Assembly: GCF_963576615.1 (NCBI RefSeq)
Contig: NC_088708.1
Location: forward strand, 53,865,196-53,929,195
DNA length: 64,000 bases
Direction: 5' to 3'
From: Watersipora subatra
Lineage: Eukaryota > Bryozoa > Gymnolaemata > Cheilostomatida > Watersiporidae
A program made the position numbers and the translations under genes. Every line of letters begins with the position of its first letter. Position 1 is the stretch's first letter. Positions 61,401-64,000 of this stretch are shown piece after piece. Under the pieces are notes generated by a model. That model ran no database searches. It saw only the letters and a program-made list of their open reading frames with translations, and was not told the origin of the DNA.

Positions 61401-63501
61401 CATGACATTGGTCTGAACCAGGCATCATAGTGACGATAAGGGTTGAGCAGGCAGCGGTGACTACCAGAGACGCTGGAGTAGATTAAGTAATATAAGGTAT
61501 AAAGCAGGTATAAAGACTATATAAGTTAGCGATGATAAAACGCTTACTAGTTTTCACAAAACTTTAAGCTGCAACATTTCTAAACGCCAATTCTGAGGCC
61601 TAACTGCAAGCAATTCCAACAAATATGTTAATTCTACAAGCAACCTTTTACTAAACACAGAGCTATTTACCTTTTATGTGATTATCAAATGAGATAACCT
61701 GTAAATATTAGACATAACAGCTATCGCAGTTGTCTTGATAAATTCCTAGAATTTCAAATGAGATATTAACTACAAAAGCGTTCCATTCCCAAGTAACATT
61801 GATATTTTACAGCAGGATCAGTGCCATCTAATTCAAATTAGAACATTACACGTACTCACAATGAGCAATTGTCAGAAATTTGAGCTAAGAGAGGTTGTCT
61901 TCAATGATTTTACAGGACTACAGAGGAATGAGCATCTTGCGCTCAAAAGTAGATGACCTGAATGAATGCTCTGAGAATATTCATGGGTGCTCGAAGAATG
62001 GCTACTGTACGAATATAATGGGGACATACAGGTAAGTTGGTGTTATAAAGATGAGACAGAAACCTACAAGGAATACTGAACATACACACGCATGAGGTAT
62101 TACTAACACACAGAGGATATATTACTAATATATATGTGAGATATTACAAACATACACATAGTATATTACTAACACACAGGGTATCAATAGCTTACCTATA
62201 TGTAAGATAGTGCAAACACATGCAATGTATTACACGTACTAATATAAATGCGATATATTACTAACAAATAATACTAACATATAAGAGAGATATTACTAAC
62301 ATAAACATAAGATATTATTAATATATACGTAAGATGTTACTAACATATATGTAAGATATTACTAACATGGTATATGTGAGGTATTACTAACACCTGTGAG
62401 ATATTACTTACTAGCACCTGTGAGATATTACTAACACATTGAATATTACTAACATATATGTGAGATACTATTGGAGCAGCAAATGTTAAACAAAAGACCA
62501 AAAAAATTGCCAAGAGAACAAGTTGCACTAAAAGACACACACAATTGAAAAATTATTGCAGTAGGAACGAGTTCAAAAAGGAAATTAATATATAATAACA
62601 AAAAGACAAGTTATACAAAAGGAAACATACATGATAATATTAAACATAAGGAGGGCATTGCTAATACACCAGATAGAGAGAGTCATTAAAGGAGAATACA
62701 GATGAAACCTTTCCAGGTGGACACACATTAGGACCATTATTGTATTTTGAACCATACTGTCGTTTAGATGCGTGATGAGATCTTCTTCTGCATCGTAGAT
62801 TAAGGCTAATCAAAATATTCAACTTTTGCACCAAGATATCAGTTGGTGGTTAGAGCATTATAAATTGTTTACTACTCTACTTGTACAGGTGTCAATGTGG
62901 ATTTGGATACCAGCAATCCCTAACTGCTACACACCCTCCTGGTACATACTGTGTGGCGAGATGTACTCAGAGGTCCTGCAAAAATGGTGGCTCATGCTCG
63001 GCAGCTCCAGACGAGGTGTCAGAGGTGACATGTGAGTGCCAGAAGGGTTACGCGGGTGAGAGTTGTGAAGATAAGACCGGTATCAACAATTTGTCGCGGG
63101 AGACGATTGTAGTCATAGCGGTGGTAGCGAGTATTGCGGCACTGCTAGGAGTGGTACTGAGTGTCTTTGCGTGCTACACACTGTTCAGGAGACGAGTAAC
63201 GGATGACAGTAGTGAGGCGAGCAGTATCAGTGGATTCAAACCAAAATCATTGTCAGCGCACGAGTATGATAGAATGACTGATCTAGGAAGCGTATCACGA
63301 GCAAATCATAGTTTTGTCAGCACCATCGATGAAGAGCCTGAAAGCACTTCCATAAAAAGTAACAACGTTTTCAATTCTGGATTAATGGGGTCTCGACGCA
63401 GCATTCCTAGTGAACATGGCGACCCAACACCGGCTCTTAGCCCTGTCAATCGCACGGACAGACACGCTGCTTCAGATATCTCCCAACCGGACTACTATTG
63501 A
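49401..63501 (+). CDS. Type I membrane protein with two EGF domains (possibly SEA-EGF, mucin-like), 342 aa, five exons
   Basis: Exons are 49401-49458, 54447-54535, 55990-56142, 61916-62031 and 62889-63501. All junctions are GT-AG (donors gtaagt, gtatgc, gtaagt, gtaagt), phases 1,0,0,2, giving 342 codons plus TGA. An in-frame stop at 49368 supports the start. Residues 1-20 are a signal peptide; N25 and N206 are N-glycosylation sequons. Residues 46-113 hold four Cys (46, 55, 66, 73) and a VQFRVSFGYHESK segment that may be a short SEA-like fold. DLNEC at 114-118 starts a calcium-binding EGF (Cys 118,125,131,140,142,160) with the Asx-hydroxylation pattern C-x-N-x4-Y-x-C-x-C. A second EGF has Cys 164,169,175,187,189,198 (CECQKGYAGESC). 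Residues 212-238 form a transmembrane helix, RRR stops transfer, then a 104-residue Ser-rich tail ending QPDYY. Cell-surface adhesion or receptor role is inferred. No specific orthologue is claimed. Confidence 0.88.
49907..49990 (-). pseudogene. tRNA-Ile(UAU)-like pseudogene in intron 1
   Basis: Matches the intact copy at 50069-50152 in the 5' half (gctccagtggtgcaatcggt) and anticodon region. The T arm is changed (gtgagtgcaagcc) and the 3' acceptor strand no longer pairs. Confidence 0.7.
50069..50152 (-). tRNA. tRNA-Ile (anticodon UAU) with 11-nt intron, intact copy
   Basis: The minus strand starts gctccagtggtgcaatcggt and ends ctcacctggagc. Acceptor arms GCTCCAG/CTGGAGC pair over 7 bp, discriminator A follows, and the T arm GTGAG-TTCGAGC-CTCAC is canonical. 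The anticodon stem CTGTA/TGCAG frames loop CTTATA|A, with an intron of about 11 bases (aacagtatgag) after position 37. Animal tRNA-Ile(UAU) genes typically carry an intron at this place. It decodes AUA. It lies inside intron 1 of the membrane-protein gene on the opposite strand, in a 160-bp tandem unit with a decayed sister. A third partial unit follows to about 50250. Whether it is transcribed or is the founder of a tRNA-derived repeat is open. Confidence 0.65.
50260..52920. other. Intron 1, left part
   Basis: AT-rich intron sequence. Small gatgattag repeats occur at about 52490-52530. No nested gene or element recognised. Confidence 0.5.
52925..54432 (+). repeat. 28-bp minisatellite abutting exon 2
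   Basis: About 53 units of 28 bp built on ataagttactaactactgaa and tatgtatg. A 112-bp four-unit higher-order repeat with marker words agctactg, aattactgaatattt and gaacatg recurs three times between about 53235 and 53570. The array stops only about 14 bp before the acceptor ag of exon 2 (54447), so it supplies most of the branch-point region. Confidence 0.95.
54536..55007. other. Intron 2, left part
   Basis: No feature seen apart from a possible very decayed tRNA-derived stretch around 54870-54960. Confidence 0.4.
55008..55722 (+). repeat. Tandem array of five decayed tRNA-Ile(UAU)-derived units in intron 2
   Basis: Unit starts at about 55008, 55170, 55323, 55483 and 55641 (spacing 153-162 bp). 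Each has a tRNA-Ile(UAU)-like body followed by a 75-bp spacer with acatattattagtagaaatt words. The copy at 55483 keeps the first 20 bases, anticodon region and gagttcgagc but has lost 3' acceptor pairing. The copy at 55323 keeps cacctggagc at the 3' end but has a mismatched anticodon stem; the others are more damaged. The same unit type lies in reverse orientation at 49907-50250, on the other side of exon 2. Confidence 0.75.
56627..57120. mobile_element. MITE with 13-bp inverted ends and TA flanks, intron 3
   Basis: agacctgcacgat at the left and atcgtgcaggtct at the right are exact inverted copies, bordered by T on the left (TA at 56626-56627) and A on the right (TA at 57120-57121). The interior is GC-richer (aaccgcacc, ccggagttttcgg words) and has no long frame. 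A TA target suggests a Tc1/mariner-type or similar MITE. Confidence 0.65.
57125..57430 (+). repeat. About 46-bp imperfect tandem repeat, intron 3
   Basis: Six to seven diverged units contain gagatatcctacttgttaac, aagtcatcccagagaataac and similar words. Two subtypes alternate (gatatcctacttg and gatctcctaccttg). Confidence 0.85.
57431..59029. other. Intron 3, middle part
   Basis: No nested gene or repeat element recognised. AT-rich tracts around 57890-57970 and 58780-58930. Confidence 0.45.
59030..59880 (-). mobile_element. LINE ORF2 C-terminal fragment, intron 3
   Basis: The minus strand from 59870 downward reads CNLTALLYGVEI, a stop, then TVYQTQVNGLHTVMMKQLHSI, later FTWKDKVKNPEILRQAGLPS (59640-59690), IEKGLRWLGHMHRMGDERPE and HEKRAAWQSVIKPKLYDN (near 59110). 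This order (LLYGxE, K-D-x-V-x-N-x-E-x-L, R-W-x-G-H-x-x-R-M, R-x-A-W) is the conserved post-RT tail of endonuclease-type LINE proteins of the RTE/CR1-like kind. The GH-x-x-RM block is triplicated by a 43-bp tandem repeat at 59456-59583 and the tail is duplicated near 59242-59310. Stops and frameshifts show decay. Confidence 0.75.
60222..60275. repeat. (GT)n/(GC) alternating purine-pyrimidine tract
   Basis: gtgtgtgtgtgcgtgtgtgc and following gcgtgtgcgtgcgcgtgtgt words make a continuous alternating tract, a Z-DNA-prone microsatellite in intron 3. Confidence 0.9.
61234..61425. mobile_element. 192-bp MITE-like element, intron 3
   Basis: Ends atgtctggttcagaccaatg (61234-61253) and cattggtctgaaccaggcat (61406-61425) are inverted repeats matching at 19 of 20 positions. 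Homology continues inward through aggtgctgc / gcagcacct. The interior is GC-richer than its surroundings and has no coding frame. Target duplication is not clear. Confidence 0.75.
62085..62470 (+). repeat. Degenerate tandem repeat in intron 4
   Basis: Irregular units of about 20-40 bp contain gatattactaacacac, tatatgtgagatatt and similar words. Strongly diverged from one another. Confidence 0.8.
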
Positions 63502-63576
63502 GGTTGGGGCTACTAAACCCTCACACTATAAACACTTTATCTAGCTCTACTACCACACTTGACAATCAACTCCATT

Positions 63577-63582
63577 AATAAA
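63577..63582 (+). promoter_or_regulatory. Candidate polyadenylation signal of the EGF membrane-protein gene
   Basis: AATAAA 76 bases after the TGA stop. It is followed within 60 bases by a cluster of ttgatca palindromic words (63590-63636). Confidence 0.5.
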
Positions 63583-64000
63583 CAGTTCTATTGATCATTA
63601 TTGACCCAATTGATCAATATTGATCAGATTGATCATTATTTATCCTAATATTGCTGCATGATTTATTTACAATGTTTCTCCTCTTCTGATTCTCTAAACT
63701 CTTACTAGCAAGAAGAGAACGATATTTTAAGTGGTTGGCACTCCTTAACTCTGTGATATTACTTACAACATGAATAATAATAAATTCCCTATAATATATA
63801 AACACAAAATCTTACTTATATCAGATTCACTGCAGAACTAATAAAAGTAGCAGCCAACTGTTCCCAGCTGTAAACTCAGTAATCATAGCCAGTGATTATG
63901 TAGATATAGACTTTATTGTTGATTGTATTATTAGTATTCCTAAATTTATAACTCCAGAGCAGACGATTCCTATAAGCGTTGTAGTTCTTCCTGCAAGAAA
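63583..64000. other. 3' flank of the membrane-protein gene
   Basis: After the ttgatca cluster no further gene is visible to the window end. Confidence 0.5.

Overview
The window looks like nuclear DNA from an animal, most likely an AT-rich marine invertebrate such as a lophotrochozoan (the taxon is inference). The evidence is spliced genes with GT-AG introns, an intron-containing tRNA-Ile(UAU) gene, non-LTR retrotransposon fragments, MITE-like elements and many tandem arrays. There are no operons or prokaryotic signals. Gene density is low, and most long open frames lie inside satellites and are not genes.

Four spliced genes can be assembled by eye. (1) A minus-strand, six-exon gene (9810-16902) encodes a 215-residue protein with an N-terminal Tudor-like domain and a C-terminal Myb/SANT-like segment; one intron carries a 3.6-kb satellite with higher-order structure. 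(2, 3) Two paralogous minus-strand two-exon genes (28931-29604 and 39768-40571) encode small single-pass membrane proteins with a juxtamembrane CC pair and a PPSY motif; an orphan copy of the last exon lies at 6843-6899. (4) A plus-strand, five-exon gene (49401-63501) encodes a 342-residue type I membrane protein with a signal peptide, a cysteine-containing possibly SEA-like module, a calcium-binding EGF domain, a second EGF domain, one transmembrane helix and a Ser-rich tail. Just upstream, a 0.95-kb 15-bp array reads as Thr/Ser repeats and ends at a phase-compatible splice donor, which raises the possibility of a transmembrane-mucin-like locus.

Layout: 1-7066 is copy A of a large direct duplication whose copy B is 31775-39988. 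Both copies keep the same series of minisatellites at different lengths, and copy B carries extra insertions, including a MITE with TTAA target duplication and a readable empty site in copy A. A second repeat block occurs three times (8047-8640, 27065-28440, 41027-42290). Between lie a foldback element (7349-8019), the Tudor gene, a gene-poor stretch (16903-25300), an R2-like LINE fragment and a 250-bp near-perfect palindrome (26405-26654). From 42.3 to 48.1 kb there are decayed mobile elements. The membrane-protein gene fills the rest; its introns hold a 28-bp minisatellite abutting exon 2, tRNA-Ile-derived tandem units in opposite orientations on either side of exon 2, a TA-flanked MITE, a LINE fragment and a 192-bp TIR element.

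All gene models are hand-spliced from sequence and phase agreement. No transcript or database check was possible.
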